The notes under the pieces: model-generated
Told to the model about the DNA's origin: nothing
Databases searched by the model: none
Seen by the model: only the letters and a program-made list of their open reading frames with translations
Translations under genes and position numbers: made by a program
Origin: Adiantum capillus-veneris
Taxonomy: Eukaryota; Streptophyta; Polypodiopsida; Polypodiales; Pteridaceae
Assembly: GCA_014529385.2 (NCBI GenBank)
Contig: CM043971.1
Span: 53,729,209 to 53,789,208 of the forward strand
Length of the DNA: 60,000 nucleotides
Direction: 5' to 3'
In this document: positions 12,777 to 24,085 of the stretch, in pieces
Layout: every line of letters begins with the position of its first letter
Numbering within the stretch: the first letter of the stretch is position 1

Positions 12777-13499
12777 CTCCTAGCTCCTAGCACCTCTCTA
12801 GTGCAATACACTTTATGTTATGTCTAGGTGATGTATGTCATTGTGTGTTGGTATCGATGTCACTAGGTTACTACAAGGTAGAATGAGAATGTTGATGGTA
12901 TGGATCATGCAAGCAATGTCGGTTTTGGTGTTTTCTAGCATACACGGGGGGGGGGGGGGGGGGAGAGAGAGAGATTGATTATTATTATTTATTTATCAAT
13001 ATGTGCAGGTGATGCGCTAAGAATTCGGGTTGTGCTTGCATGTTTTGGTGATAACAAGGAAGATGAACATGCCCAGCATCACAAAAATCCACTCAGTCTT
13101 GTAAGCAAGTGGTGATGCAGGCCAACATGTTGCACGACATGCATGGATGGTTGTGGTCAAAAAATGGCAGCTTGAGGCTTGAGATGGTCAAGACAATGGC
13201 CGTCTAGAAAATGAAACCAAATGCGAAAAGAAACATGTCTGTGATCCTCATTGAGGTGATGTCCACTTGTAGAGGGCAAGGTTTGACCAATCAAACAGGA
13301 AACCCCTAAAAGACAAGGTCGGGGTGGTAGCTACCTCCATGACCCATCCTTCTCTCGCTAGCTGCTTTCCTTGTCAATCATTGGGCCACCGATTACTCTC
13401 TTGACTCCACCTCCTATGTCACCAATTGAAAGCAGCTTTACAATGCCTTGTAGCTACTTCACATCCATGTGTTAAAGAAGTTGACCTACTGTAAAGACC

Positions 13500-13536
<37 letters not shown>

Positions 13537-13564
13537 TTCTTTCTAGGATTTACAAAGGTCTCTT

Positions 13565-13616
<52 letters not shown>
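12711..13616. repeat. Microsatellite cluster: (CT)n, poly-G, (TC)n, (TG)n
   Basis: (CT)n at about 12714-12771, a run of 18 G at 12946-12963 followed by GA repeats, (TC)n at about 13500-13533 and (TG)n at about 13568-13616. The sequence between is anonymous with no supported gene. Confidence 0.9.
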
Positions 13617-13618
<2 letters not shown>

Positions 13619-13678
13619 TGCATGCACTCCATGTTGATTGATTACATGCAAGTGAAGGTGGAATATGAAACAATGAGT

Positions 13679-13707
13679 AACAAGTGATAATATCACGAGG
13701 CCTACCA
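13679..13707 (-). repeat. Candidate Helentron 3' terminal hairpin, outer copy
   Basis: The plus strand reads aacaagtgataatatcacga then ggcctacca. GTGAT and ATCAC pair around a short loop. The same block occurs at 13821-13848 and 26037-26065, and similarity stops at the AACAAG edge in all three. Confidence 0.65.
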
Positions 13708-13820
13708 TTTAACTAATGCACTTAAGATTAAAAGCAAAAGCAAATGAATAATATCTTAAACTCTATTAATGTTTTAAAGATTAAATGCAAACTATATTTA
13801 TGTTTCAAAGATTTTATATA

Positions 13821-13848
13821 AACAAGTGACAAATCACAAGGCCTGCCA
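13821..13848 (-). repeat. Candidate Helentron 3' terminal hairpin, inner copy
   Basis: aacaagtgacaaatcacaag followed by gcctgcca, with GTGA pairing with TCAC. It lies 249 bp beyond the end of the EEP reading frame and 142 bp inside the outer copy, which gives the element two tandem candidate ends. Confidence 0.65.
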
Positions 13849-14096
13849 ATAGATGAAACGAATTAAGAACGTGGAAAGCAAAGACAAAGGTACAAGGATG
13901 GAAGTCACATTGATTGAGAAAGTGATTTGCAGATTACATTACAGAATGTCAGTCTTGATGAAGGATTGAAGAGTGGGAAAGTTGCATCTTCTTAGGATAA
14001 AGGTAGGCATAGAAAAGGGAAATATGGTTTGTTTTTGTTGAGAGGATGAGGGAAGGGAGAGATGACGGGAAAAAGGGAGGGATGGAGGTATAAGAA

Positions 14097-15350
14097 TCAT
14101 TTAGGAATGATTAGATGTGTAGATGAATGATCGGACCAGAAGCAAAACCGTGTGCCTGTGATGAATGATGCAGGGGGATTTTTAATCCAAACATGATCGA
14201 GCTTTGAGTTGTACACAGTGGTCACATCATGAATTTGTTGGGTGTAGCCATGTGCTTGGAGCCTCTCCTCCAAGTAACGATATTGATTGTTTGTGGGCTC
14301 ATTGTGTACATTAAAGTCTCCCATGATGACACTCATTCGTGTAGGATGGGATTGTTGCAGCAAGGTATAGAGTTGTGTGACCAATGCGGTTGAAGATGTG
14401 TTTGGTGATTTGTAGACGCATATGATTTCCCAATCAAGGTGTTCATGAATGGCTAATATAACTTGAATGATTTCTATTCTTGGAGCTAGCAATGTTTTTG
14501 CAGAGTGGAGCTTGATGCTAGGTTTGTAGTAGATTGAAACACCTGTTTTGTTGTGGTGATGGACATGATGAAACTTTGGTGCAAGATCATTGGAAGGATT
14601 TTTTTGCTTTGTTTCTTGGAGGCATAGAATGTCAGAACTTGTAACATTCCAATCGTCTTTGATATGTTTGAGATATTTGTGACTAGAAACGATGTTCAAT
14701 GATTGAATGATATGATGTGTGCGTTTGTATGCGAATGGAAATTTTGTCAAATACTCCCATTTGGCATCATTGTTGAGGCGATCAAGCTCGTCAAGCATAA
14801 TTTTGTCGACTTTGATTTGAGCTGGATGAATCGGATTGAGAATGTGGAGGTTTGATGGATCTTTGATGCGAGAAAGAGCTGTGTAAACCAATCCATGTGA
14901 GTTTATTGATGTTGGATCAAATGCTACTATGCTCATTGTCAAGCCTTGTGATCTATGGATAGTGCGTGCATTCGCTGCTTGCATTGGAAATTGAGTTCGA
15001 GAGACAGTGTTCAATGTATTTTTACCAACTTGAAATTCTTTTGTTGTTTGAAAAATTGGTGTCCACTGAGGGCCAATGGGAATCGTATTAAGGTGCTGGT
15101 TCACATGTCGTTGCTTGGAGCCTGTTGAGGAATCAAAAAACTCTATCCATGCAATAGGACAGTTAGCTCTACTGTCCACAAGCTTCAGAATTCCATTTGC
15201 GCCATTCATAAGACCGTCGGAAATATCAATATTGCCACCACAAAGCTCGACAATCATTCCTGCTTTAAGCTCCAACGTTGAGGACAAGCCTGCTGTATTT
15301 TGTGGGTTTTTTGGAACAACAAGGTTTTTTGAGCAAGTTTTATGGTGGTT
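14097..15350 (-). pseudogene. Helentron polyprotein C-terminus: PIF1 helicase end plus EEP endonuclease
   Basis: The first part carries the last helicase motifs, LKAGMIVELCGGN and HRSQGLTMSIVAFDP...YTALSRI, as in PIF1/RecD-like helicases. An exonuclease-endonuclease-phosphatase domain follows from about residue 190 of the 396-residue frame (14097-15287). Its active-site motifs all look intact: SLNIVS (Asn), LCLQETKQ (Glu), GDFNVH (Asp/Asn), LDHVW and FWSDHSSTH (Asp-His). The EEP domain probably nicks DNA during transposition. That role is inferred from Helentron literature and is not shown here. The frame ends at 14097, next to the hairpin motifs. A second, diverged copy lies at 26.2-26.8 kb. 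Confidence 0.88.
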
Positions 15351-15389
15351 GTCTTTCGCATGGATTATGTATGCGTGACTAGGAAATTC

Positions 15390-15760
15390 TTAAAAAACAA
15401 AACGATTATGTGAGTCCTTCAAGTTATTGGTGAAGTATAAATGTGGTGTTGTCAATTTGTTAAAGATCTTGTTAGTATGGTTGGTATTCAAGAGCAACAA
15501 ATCCTCGGTTGTGTGTTTTGCTTTGCGTATTCTATTGAGAATGGCAATGAAGTCGTTATCTGATTGATGCATTGTCTTTGTGAGCTCGTGTCATTTTATA
15601 TGGGTGAGACAGAATGAAGGCGAGAGCAATTGTAGAGAATCCTGTGGCTCGCTGAATATCCAACGATCTCGAACCGGGCTTGCTTGACACAGGTCACCGC
15701 AGAAGATGACATCTAGACCACCAAATGGTTCCATGAGATTGTGCTTAATTTATCACAGTC
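15390..15760 (-). pseudogene. Helentron PIF1 helicase, middle part, frameshifted
   Basis: Past a stop near 15753 the helicase goes on in another frame: NLMEPFGGLDVIFCGDLCQA gives PIF1 motif III (GDxxQ). After a further break, MHQSDNDFIAILNRIRKAK and TTEDLLLLN (15390-15572) match the usual PIF1 sequence after motif III. At least two disruptions lie in this 370-bp stretch. Confidence 0.75.
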
Positions 15761-17147
15761 TTGTGTCTATGGTACGCAAGAGTCTATTCCCAATCAAGGA
15801 TGCCTCATCGAACACAACAAGCTTGAGATTTCTGTACAGTTGCGAGAGCTCTGCACGGCTCTCAGAAGAAAGAGAAACATTTGGTTGGAAGACAAGGGGC
15901 AAACGCAGTGCTGAGTGAATCGTTGTCCCTCCAAGGTTGAAAGCTGCTTTTCCTGTATATGCCATTAACAATGTTGAGGGGAGATGAACATCTAATTCAA
16001 GGGAGGTATTGTAGTGACGAATTAAGCCTTGCACGATTGCTTGCAAAGTGAAAGTTTTCCCCATTCCTGCACCCCCAGTCAGAAAGAGATGGATTGGTTG
16101 AGTTGGTTGCAAGCGCTTCCTAACCATAATGTCGTCAAAAAGGGAACGTTGCTCGATGTTAAACTTGGATACAAGTGAGTGATACTCTTCGTTGCATAAT
16201 GCCAATTTTCGAAATGTTGGTAAGGATCTTGTAGTGGGCTTTCTTGGTTGAATATCAAGTGCCGACTCATATTTGTATGACTCACCAGGCTTAGATCTTG
16301 AGGATGAAGGTGATGAGGCCGTGTTTGAGCTTGCTGCACGAAGTTGTAGCTTACAATATTTTTGACGATTGTCATCTATAATTGCATAGTTTGTGGTATA
16401 TTTGTCTTTCCAACAATTAACACTTGTTTCAAAGGTTTTCTCATCGCTCGTAAATGGAAGAAACAATAAGCAAAGTTCATGGAAATGCCTCTCTACATCT
16501 TTTTCCAAAATGAAGTTAGCATATCGTATGACTCGAGGGTTCTTAGACTTGCGGGTGGAGCCACACACGCAATGGTAGTTGCTTGCATAATCAGCCAAAC
16601 ATATGTGTGCAAGGTTGTCTAGACGATGGGTGTACTTGGTGACAATGTCGTCGAAGAAAATGTTAGAATCATCAGGATTCAAAGTATTCAATGCAGCTCT
16701 TCTTTTCAACAACAATGTGCACTGATTTTTGAAATCTGCATTGATGAATACGAATTGTTTGCTCGCACTATGTAAGGGCAATGAAAGAGAAATGTATGTG
16801 GCTTGCTGTGATGTCATCTCTTGTGTATTGATCAAAGCACTGCCAATTTTTCTCAACCGATCCAATGTTGATACACTTGTCTTCTTGCAATCTTGCAATA
16901 TGTGCTTGATTGTTTTGCTTGTGATCGAATCGTTTTTAGTCATGTATGATGTGCAATATGTAGCAGCGCCATGGCCATTGAATATAAATTGAATGTCAAT
17001 GTTTGCATCCCATAGACTACACAACTCTTTGTTGAAATTATTTGTGTAAATGTCCTTTGGATGTCTTTTCAAGAGTAGTGTTGGCTCTATGATGCTCACC
17101 GAAAGGGACTTAATGTACACTTCTTCAGTCATTCCCAAAGAGGTCAA
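15753..17147 (-). pseudogene. Helentron Rep tyrosine motif and PIF1 helicase N-terminal half
   Basis: The start of this 464-residue frame has FIFNGHGAATYCTSYMTKND, which matches the Helitron Rep motif with two catalytic tyrosines (here Y-C-T-S-Y followed by Lys). The helicase part has Walker A LTGGAGMGKTFTLQ and Walker B LVVFDEASLIGNRLL. A one-base frameshift near 17160 separates it from the HUH part of Rep. It ends at a stop near 15753 just before motif III. Confidence 0.88.
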
Positions 17148-17788
17148 CCATTCATCATACGACGCTTTTGAATCATGTCCAGAGCAAGCAATTGATCGTC
17201 AATGCACTTTTTGTAGGCTAACAATACGTCTTTCTCTGTTTGTGCCACTGTTACTGGATATAGAATCATAGTTTCTCGAGAGGATGCACGCGGAAAACCA
17301 AACCGACACAAACTTTTACGCTTTTTGCATGTTTTGCGATGGTGGTGGGTTTGTATGCTTTTGAGAGACTCTTCTAGCAAATTCTTGTCGGTAGCAATGT
17401 GTGTGTCGATAAAATTTATTGTATCATTATCCGGCGCTACACCAAAGAGAGGTGCATCTTTTACCCAAAGCAATCCATGATCATGCTGACTTCCTCTATT
17501 TTGAAACTCGGTCACAAAATAGTAATCGATCAACTCACCAAGGATGGCGTTGTTGCGTTTCAATTCTGTTTTAATTGCTTGAAATCTATGGACGTAGTAT
17601 CGCGCTATTGTTATAGGGTCAGCCCGTACAAGTGCACGAATGAATGAGGCTTTGGTTGAGTAATCTGTTTCTTTAATATGAGGATTCAATGCACACAAAC
17701 ATTTTTTCAAAGGGTCCCATCTTTGCTCAGCACATGAAAATGTTACAAAGAAAGTCGGTTGACCCAACTGACGAATCATTGCAAACAC
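17144..17788 (-). pseudogene. Helentron Rep (HUH) domain
   Basis: FAMIRQLGQPTFFVTFSCAE is Rep motif I of Helitron_like_N proteins. NRGSQHDHGLLWVKDA is the metal-binding H-x-H motif, here HDH. A Cys-rich segment (KTCKKRKSLCRFGFPRASSR) follows, as in Helentron-type Reps. The domain starts the rolling-circle cut. A TGA at 17792-17794 splits it from the upstream part in the same frame. Confidence 0.87.
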
Positions 17789-17791
17789 GTT

Positions 17792-19169
17792 TCACTTAAG
17801 CTTCACCTTGTAATCGATTGAAGTGCGCAACGATTGGAAGTCGTGGTACCCTAGCTCGGATGAAAGCAACTGCTCTATGTTAGTGCTAGCTTGAACATCT
17901 TTTGCTTGTAATTGCTTGCCACAAAGTTTTCCCTTGCGTAAGCGCACCCATATAGATCCAAGCACTTTCGCAATAATAATTTTCATTGTTTTAAAGAACA
18001 AATTTTCAATGTTGCTTGCAAATCGTCTATCCACATTTTTAAGCTCCCATTGTGCCACTTTTTGGTATTTTTTCTTCGCCAACAAATGATACTTTCTTCT
18101 TTGACCAAAAAACAATGTTGGGAATGACAACTCTTCACAAGATTCATCATAAAAAATGCTTAGAGGGCTGAATCCCTCACAAGGTGCTATACTTGCAACT
18201 TGTGAATTATAATCCACAACTTGTTGAGCGGAGTAGATACCATGCACCAAAGTGTTCGTAGAATCATTCTCGTCTTCAAGATCTTCTTGGTGTGGACTGC
18301 GACACACATCTGCATGGATTGTGAAACTAGATGACCAAGATAAATCGATAGAAACACCATGTTCAATGTACAAGGAAGTACTCAACAGGTCAACCAAAGC
18401 TTGAACCACACAATTTGGCCGCACAATGCCACTCAAGTAGGCATGATCATAATCAAGCTTGCGTTTAATTTCGACTAGAATTGAAGCTTGATCGCTGCAG
18501 AAGCGTGGCAACACTCTTCGTACTCTAGACAAGTCTGCCATTACATTCACAATGCTACCGCGTAAACCAAATTGACCTTCGAAATTGAGCTCACGAATCT
18601 GTGCAAATGGTATACGTAAAGACACAAGACGACTCTCTACTGAATTCAACCTTTCCACACTAGAGATTTTGACACTAAAAGTCATCTCTCTTCTCATGCA
18701 AAATAGTGGTTCCTCTTGTTTCTTCAATGCGACCTTGCATGGGTGACACACTCTAAGCACCTTATCATCAAGCACAATGATTGATTTTATTTTTTTAAGA
18801 AGCAATAACTCCACCTTTGACATGGCATGCAAACTTTGATGAAACATAAGTGAACCACATGAGGCACAATCAAAAGAAGGAGTATCCTCGATTACCTTCG
18901 CATATTTTGAAACTCTACTAGGAGAAACTGCAGAGCTTTTTTGATGTGTTCGAGATGACTTGGACATATTGTAAATTTTGGTTATGACTTGTTTAAGGGT
19001 AAAGGTGTTGGGATATAGACTCAAGAAAATAGAAGCAACTTGCTGAACAGCAACATTATGCGTGTCAATGAGAGTAGCTAGAGACAATGTAGCCTCTTTC
19101 GGCCATACACATCGTTTACGTTTAGGACGGTCAAAACCACCGGGAAACCATAAGAATTCACCATGCAAA
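17792..19169 (-). pseudogene. Helentron polyprotein N-terminal part: DUF6570-like region and start of Helitron_like_N
   Basis: A CxxC pair (FDCASCG) and a second Cys cluster (RVCHPCKVA) lead into RLVSLRIPFAQIRELN...LRGSIVNV, a LPRF motif, an EIKRKLDYDHAYLSGIVRPN motif and VVQALVDLL. This is the pattern of DUF6570 proteins fused to Helitron replicases. The end (SFPTLFFGQRR...KVAQWELKNVDRRFASN) begins Helitron_like_N. It probably joins an upstream exon by an intron of about 81 bp with GT at 19249-19250 and AG at 19170-19171. Confidence 0.75.
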
Positions 19170-19250
19170 CTCAACACAACCAATGATGGCAAAGTTGAAG
19201 AGGAGGGACAGCCATGCGCAGAAAGGAGCGAGCTTCACGTATAGTCTCAC

Positions 19251-19623
19251 CTTGGTAGAAGTAAAGTTTACATGCAACAGAAAACATACTGCACATTATA
19301 CCAACCAAGTGTACGCTCAACATCAATGAGGATTGGCGAGTAGACAAGAGAGAGATTATAAATTCTCTTTGATCAAGAGAGTGTGATTGAAGACTTGTGA
19401 TCCAAGGCTGCACCCAAATTTTCAAAATGTCTTCATTTTTCAATGATATTTGATGCACAATCACATCCACGACTTCAGACTCAAGAGATTGCAAAGAGAG
19501 GCTCAAGTTAAAAAGATGAAGTAAGCTTAGCAAAACATCTTTGTTGTTCAAAAAATTACATATAAATATGGGATCTAGATACAATCTTTTACTTTCAGCC
19601 CACAAAATCAGATCGCTTGCCAT
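19251..19623 (-). CDS. First exon of the Helentron replicase gene, no known domain
   Basis: Opens with ATG at 19621-19623 (MASDLILWAESKRLYLDPIF), 36 bp after the stop of the RPA-like gene. A GTGAGA donor lies directly after CTACCAAG. The sequence is Leu/Ser-rich with no motif that I recognise. It is assigned to the replicase because of orientation, spacing and the good splice site. It could instead be a small separate ORF. Confidence 0.5.
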
Positions 19624-19658
19624 TTACAAAAAGGATAGTGTAAGAAAGAGATACACAA

Positions 19659-21425
19659 CTAGGCACCTTTGAAAGCTGTGATCTGACCCGACTTGTCAAT
19701 AGTAAACCAACCAGCCTTCTTAAAGTTCAAAAGTGACGATTTTAGATCCACCAAACTTTTCTCAAAGAGATGCAGAAATGGACGAGAAAATCCAAGCACA
19801 GAGTCCACTACAGCACCTTGTAAAATAACATCAACAGCCTCTCCATCTTGAGGATATAATTTGGCAGGTAACACAGGTTGTTTATTGATTGTAGATTGTC
19901 TTCCACAAGAGTAGAAAAATGGGTTGCTAGCTTGGCGGCTTACATTCAAACCTTTGCATGTGCCACAAGAAAACTCCACCCAAACTGTTCACACTAACAA
20001 TCTCCAAAGTTCCAAACACCTACCAATTTCACATTTTACAATGAGAATTATAACAATTTTTATTGGATATGCAATAAAAGATTACCTTCTTCCCAAAGCC
20101 TAAGTTCAAGACTTGTTTCTGCAAGTATTCTTGGAAGACATCAGCCAACGAAGGAGGCAAAGGACACAAGATTGTAGCATCGACGACACTAAGAGTGTTA
20201 GATAGGTGCTTGAAGACGTTAATGTTACGAGCAACGCAAGTGAAGAATCCTTTTTCTTTGACGTCATTGACCATAAGTTGATAGTCGAGGTGCCGCGTTG
20301 GAACAAAGAGAAGCTGCCACACACATAGCTTAGAAAAAGGATACACAAAACTATATGAAAGGCTGGTTAAAACTTACACTAGCTCGATCGCTTGTTGACG
20401 GTCCATCAGCAATGGTCAATCGAAAACTAGGAGTGCCATCACTTCGAGTTGCATTCTCTACTTTGACGACAATAAATGCAAGGGTCGACACAGACTCGTT
20501 AGCATTAGGAGCTTGGGCCAACAGCTCTTTGATGTTTTGTTCAGGATAAAGGTAGAGGTAGCACTTGAAAGGCTCCGCCTTAACAACTAAAGTAGTTGCA
20601 TCTGCATACAGAGCCCACAAGCAAGTGCCACCGTCTTTTACAACAGCCCTTTTAACACATGCCCCCTCGATGCGCATGTAATCATGGACAACGAACGCCT
20701 CTATAAACTCTGAGAGATATATCTCAGTCACCACAAAAGTTACAGTATGGCGAGATTCTCTGTCAACGAGGTCTACACGCATGTATCTACCATAGTTAGA
20801 CTTTGGTATTTATAAGTACCATACTTACAGAGCACTTTGCCTTCGAAGGCAAATCTAAAATTTGCAGTCTCGGACAACTCGGAGATCGCTAAGTTTCTTA
20901 GGGTAGGGGTTATGGCCAACTGAGAAGTGAACGATTCAGCATTTGGCTCGTCTATCTCTTCACCTATATTTTTTATCAGAGGCGACGAGAATGAGGTATC
21001 TGCCAAGCACCTAGACGCTTTACCTAAAAACAACCATTGGTGTGAGTAATATAGTCTATCTAATCAAAAGGGAAACAACAAGTATTACCTCTAACCGCAA
21101 GCAATGCCTTTTTAATAGCCGAAGAAGAGGCTTTATTCAACTTTCCTCTTGGGCTAAGCTTTTTGCTATGCGGAGAAGGTTCTGAGGATTGATTGAGGCT
21201 TTGAGCCAAAGGAGAAAAATCAGCAGCAGTGTTACACTTCTCATTGTCACGAAGCTCTTTTTGCACAGAAGGTGATTCTACACGCTCGGGCTCATACAGT
21301 GCATCATCAAAAGTAATGTCTACAAACATATGCTCATGTCAATGCTCAAGATCAGATGCTCAAAGTAAACACAGCTCAAGTAAAATCAAGATAACAACAT
21401 ACTCACCATTCATGGGAGTATCCAT
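19659..21425 (-). pseudogene. RPA70-like single-strand DNA-binding protein, Helentron copy 2
   Basis: Five exons can be read on the minus strand: 21407-21425 (ATG GAT ACT CCC, donor GTGAGT), 21089-21319, 20378-21023, 20096-20313 and 19659-20019. All inferred introns have GT-AG ends and phases that join in frame. The protein has OB-fold features (FEGKVLCKYGTYK, YADATTLVVKAEPF, FRLTIADGPSTSDRAS) and a C-terminal CxxC...C zinc site (CGTCKGLNV). It probably protects single-stranded DNA during rolling-circle transposition, as proposed for other plant Helitron RPAs. Frameshifts near 20805 and 19980 break the frame. It lies immediately upstream of the replicase in the same direction. Confidence 0.8.
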
Positions 21426-21917
21426 TGTATTAGATATGCAAGCTAGAATTGCAGGGAACTATGACAATAAGAGCTTAAGCTTTAGGAATGGCATATGTAT
21501 ATGGTGCTAGAGGTAGTTGTTTATATAGGAGCTGTGAGAGGAGGAGTGGAGAGCAATGAGATGTTTCTATGATGAGAGCCAATGCCTCACGTTCAGCATA
21601 CAAATCAAAGCAGAGAGATTGCAAAAAGATATTGCAATATCTTTTATTAACTGAGAGGTATCATTTCACGTTTTCAAAAGTAAAAGCACATATTTTGAGG
21701 CGACTTTATAACAACTTGAGGTAGTAATGACTAGGTACTCTTTTCTATTTTTTTCAAGAAGTGAGTTAAACATCTCACAATAAATCAAAATAAAATAACC
21801 TAAATTATAGTTAACAAATATCTTATAGGACGGTGCATTTATTATGGGTGACATGTTTTTTTCGATGCATTTAAATATAACCAAAAGATTTAAAGAAATA
21901 AATTTTAGGCTCATTTT
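21426..21917. other. Sequence upstream of the RPA-like gene
   Basis: A possible promoter region for the minus-strand RPA-like gene; tttatatagg near 21511 could hold a TATA element. No coding sequence and no clear transposon 5' end were found. Confidence 0.4.
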
Positions 21918-22327
21918 AAATAATAAAATATCTAGACTCTATAAACCTAGCTCAATACAAAGTCCTAATCTTTAAAATAAGGATAGTATATGTTTCTCAA
22001 AAGTAATATAAACCTATCTTCTTTATAATATTAAAATTAAGTTTAAGCACAATGATATTTTCTTTATTTTGATAATTAGTAACTGTAAAATAAAGACAAC
22101 AAAAGAGTTATTTTTGCTTAAAATAATAAAATATCTCGACTCTATAAACCTAGCTCAATACAAAGTCCTAATCTTTAAAATAAGGATAGTATATGTTTCT
22201 CAAAAGTAATATAAACCTATCTTCTTTATAATATTAAAATTAAGTTTAAGCACAATGATATTTTCTTTATTTTGATAATTAGTAAGTGGAAAATAAAGAC
22301 AACAAAAGAGTTATTTTTGCTTAAAAT
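21918..22327. repeat. Tandem duplication, 203-bp unit, two copies
   Basis: The block with actctataaacctagctcaa at about 21936 recurs 203 bp later. The copies differ at only a handful of bases, so the duplication is recent. The block is AT-rich and non-coding. Confidence 0.93.
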
Positions 22328-23433
22328 TCTATCCTAAGTTTAGACAAAAATTAACAAACAAACCAAAATTCAAAAGAGACTGTCAAATAAACTTATCTGC
22401 GAGCACAATCAAATTCCTCATTGTTGATTTATCTTTGCCTATACCATAAGCTCAGAACAAAACACCCAACAACATAAAGGACGTGAATCCATAGTTGGGT
22501 GTATAATCATCATCACAGCTTATCCCGTAGAAGAGTACCATTCGTTTCAATGCTCAGTCTTTTTTTTAATCTCTATTCATCTAGAGATGAATAGCAAATG
22601 ATGAGTGGACATCATTGCAAAAAATCCTCGATAAACTAATCCCCTATAAACTAGCAAGTCTTAGATAAAAAGCTCTATTGCTTTGCCTGTGGACGCATTA
22701 CAAAAATATTCGAGGAAACCTAACATACTACATACAAAGAGTGAATAATACAAAAAAATATAACCAATCTTAAGCATCAAAGAACTATCACGAAAGTCAA
22801 AGGACATATTCATATATTCTTCCAAAATGTGCCTTGCAAAACTAATGAGCTCAGAGTAACAAAACATTCTTGAAGTACTTATAAGCTTTTCCTCACTCAA
22901 CTTAAAGAGGAGAAAGTGCTGGATATTAGCACCATCAGTGATCAGCAACAAGTGAACAAGGAGCAGCCTTGAGCTTCTTCAACAGCCACAAGGCATAATT
23001 AAAAATGGTGTTACAACTACACAAATAAATAGGCTGAGGACCAAATAAATACAGAAAAGGAAGCAAAGCCAAAGCTATATAGCCCCAGTCGATATCGGAA
23101 ACCTCAAGATTATCAAACCGCAACAGTCTGAAGATAACATTTAGTTGGATTAACCTTCAATGCTAATGCTTGCATTGCCTCTCGGCCCCTCTCAGCACTG
23201 CTGGCAGCCCTGTCACAAACCAACGTCGATCTACCACTACCTCAATTCTGGTACAATATCATACACAAAATACAAAACCAAACACGTAGACGTCGGCAGG
23301 TAAAGGCACAACAGCTGACGCCGAGGCTAACATAAATGCTTGCACTGCCTCTCGGCCCCTCTGAGAATTTACTTGCAGCCTCGTCGCAATTTACCCACGT
23401 CGACCTACCATTGCCCTACAATCAAGTACAGTT
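22328..23433. other. Anonymous AT-rich sequence
   Basis: Minus-strand frames at 22661-22951 and 22935-23123 show no known domain and were not called. The phrase tgcctctcggcccctct occurs at about 23175 and 23346, a weak direct repeat. Confidence 0.5.
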
Positions 23434-23858
23434 TCATACACATCATATGCAAGGCAAGATACATAAGTTTATATGTTTAAAGTATACAAACCTCTGTAAA
23501 AGTGTTGCAAGGCAAACATAGAATACCTGAAGCACCTTAGGCGAACAACAGATATGCAGCAGCATGGCCGAACACCATCACTGTGGAAGCGGCGGGAGCC
23601 AAAGTCCAATGGGCGAACCAGTGAGTGGTGACAAAAAAGCAGCAGAATCTGCACCAGATGTCATACACATCATATGCAAGGCAAGATACATAAGTTGACA
23701 TGTTAAAAGTATACAAACCTCTGTAAAACTACTGTGAGGCAAACATAAAAAACCTGCAGTACCTTAGGCGAGCAACATAACTGCAGCAGCATGCCCGAAC
23801 ACCATTACTGTGGAAGCGGCGGGAACCGAAGCCCAATGGGCGAACCAGTGAATGCTGC
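23434..23858. repeat. Tandem duplication, 227-bp unit
   Basis: tcatacacatcatatgcaag at 23434 recurs at 23661. The units continue through a shared cgaacaccat...ctgtggaagcggcggga block to caatgggcgaaccagtga. Divergence is moderate. Confidence 0.88.
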
Positions 23859-24085
23859 CGACTCTGCTGCTTTTCCCGTCATTCGGATGTAGTCTCTGTT
23901 GCCGAGACGGAGATGCAAGGGCTTACAGACAAGCGGCATTGGAGCACATCAGAGAGGCTGAGTGGGTTGAAGAAGATATGATCAGCGCATCAGTACACAA
24001 AGGCTTACGCCGTGCACTCCCTGGTTCCGTGACAGGACGATGGAGCATCAGGTAGCTTGCAGTGCCTTTGAGTAGGCAGAAAACC

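Larger units (their letters stand above)
13679..21425 (-). mobile_element. Helentron/Helitron2-like rolling-circle transposon, decayed
   Basis: On the minus strand a spliced RPA-like gene (19659-21425) is followed by a polyprotein gene (14097-19623). The polyprotein has a DUF6570-like region, an HUH-Y2 Rep, a PIF1-type helicase and a C-terminal exonuclease-endonuclease-phosphatase domain. The EEP domain is the mark that separates Helentrons/Helitron2 from most plant Helitrons. The candidate 3' end is one of two hairpin motifs at 13679-13707 and 13821-13848. The 5' end is not resolved. Several stops and frameshifts mean the copy is not autonomous. Confidence 0.8.

Noticed and set aside
22661-23123. 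Two minus-strand frames of 62 and 96 residues
   Set aside because: Hydrophobic AT-rich translations without recognisable domain, homologue or gene structure.
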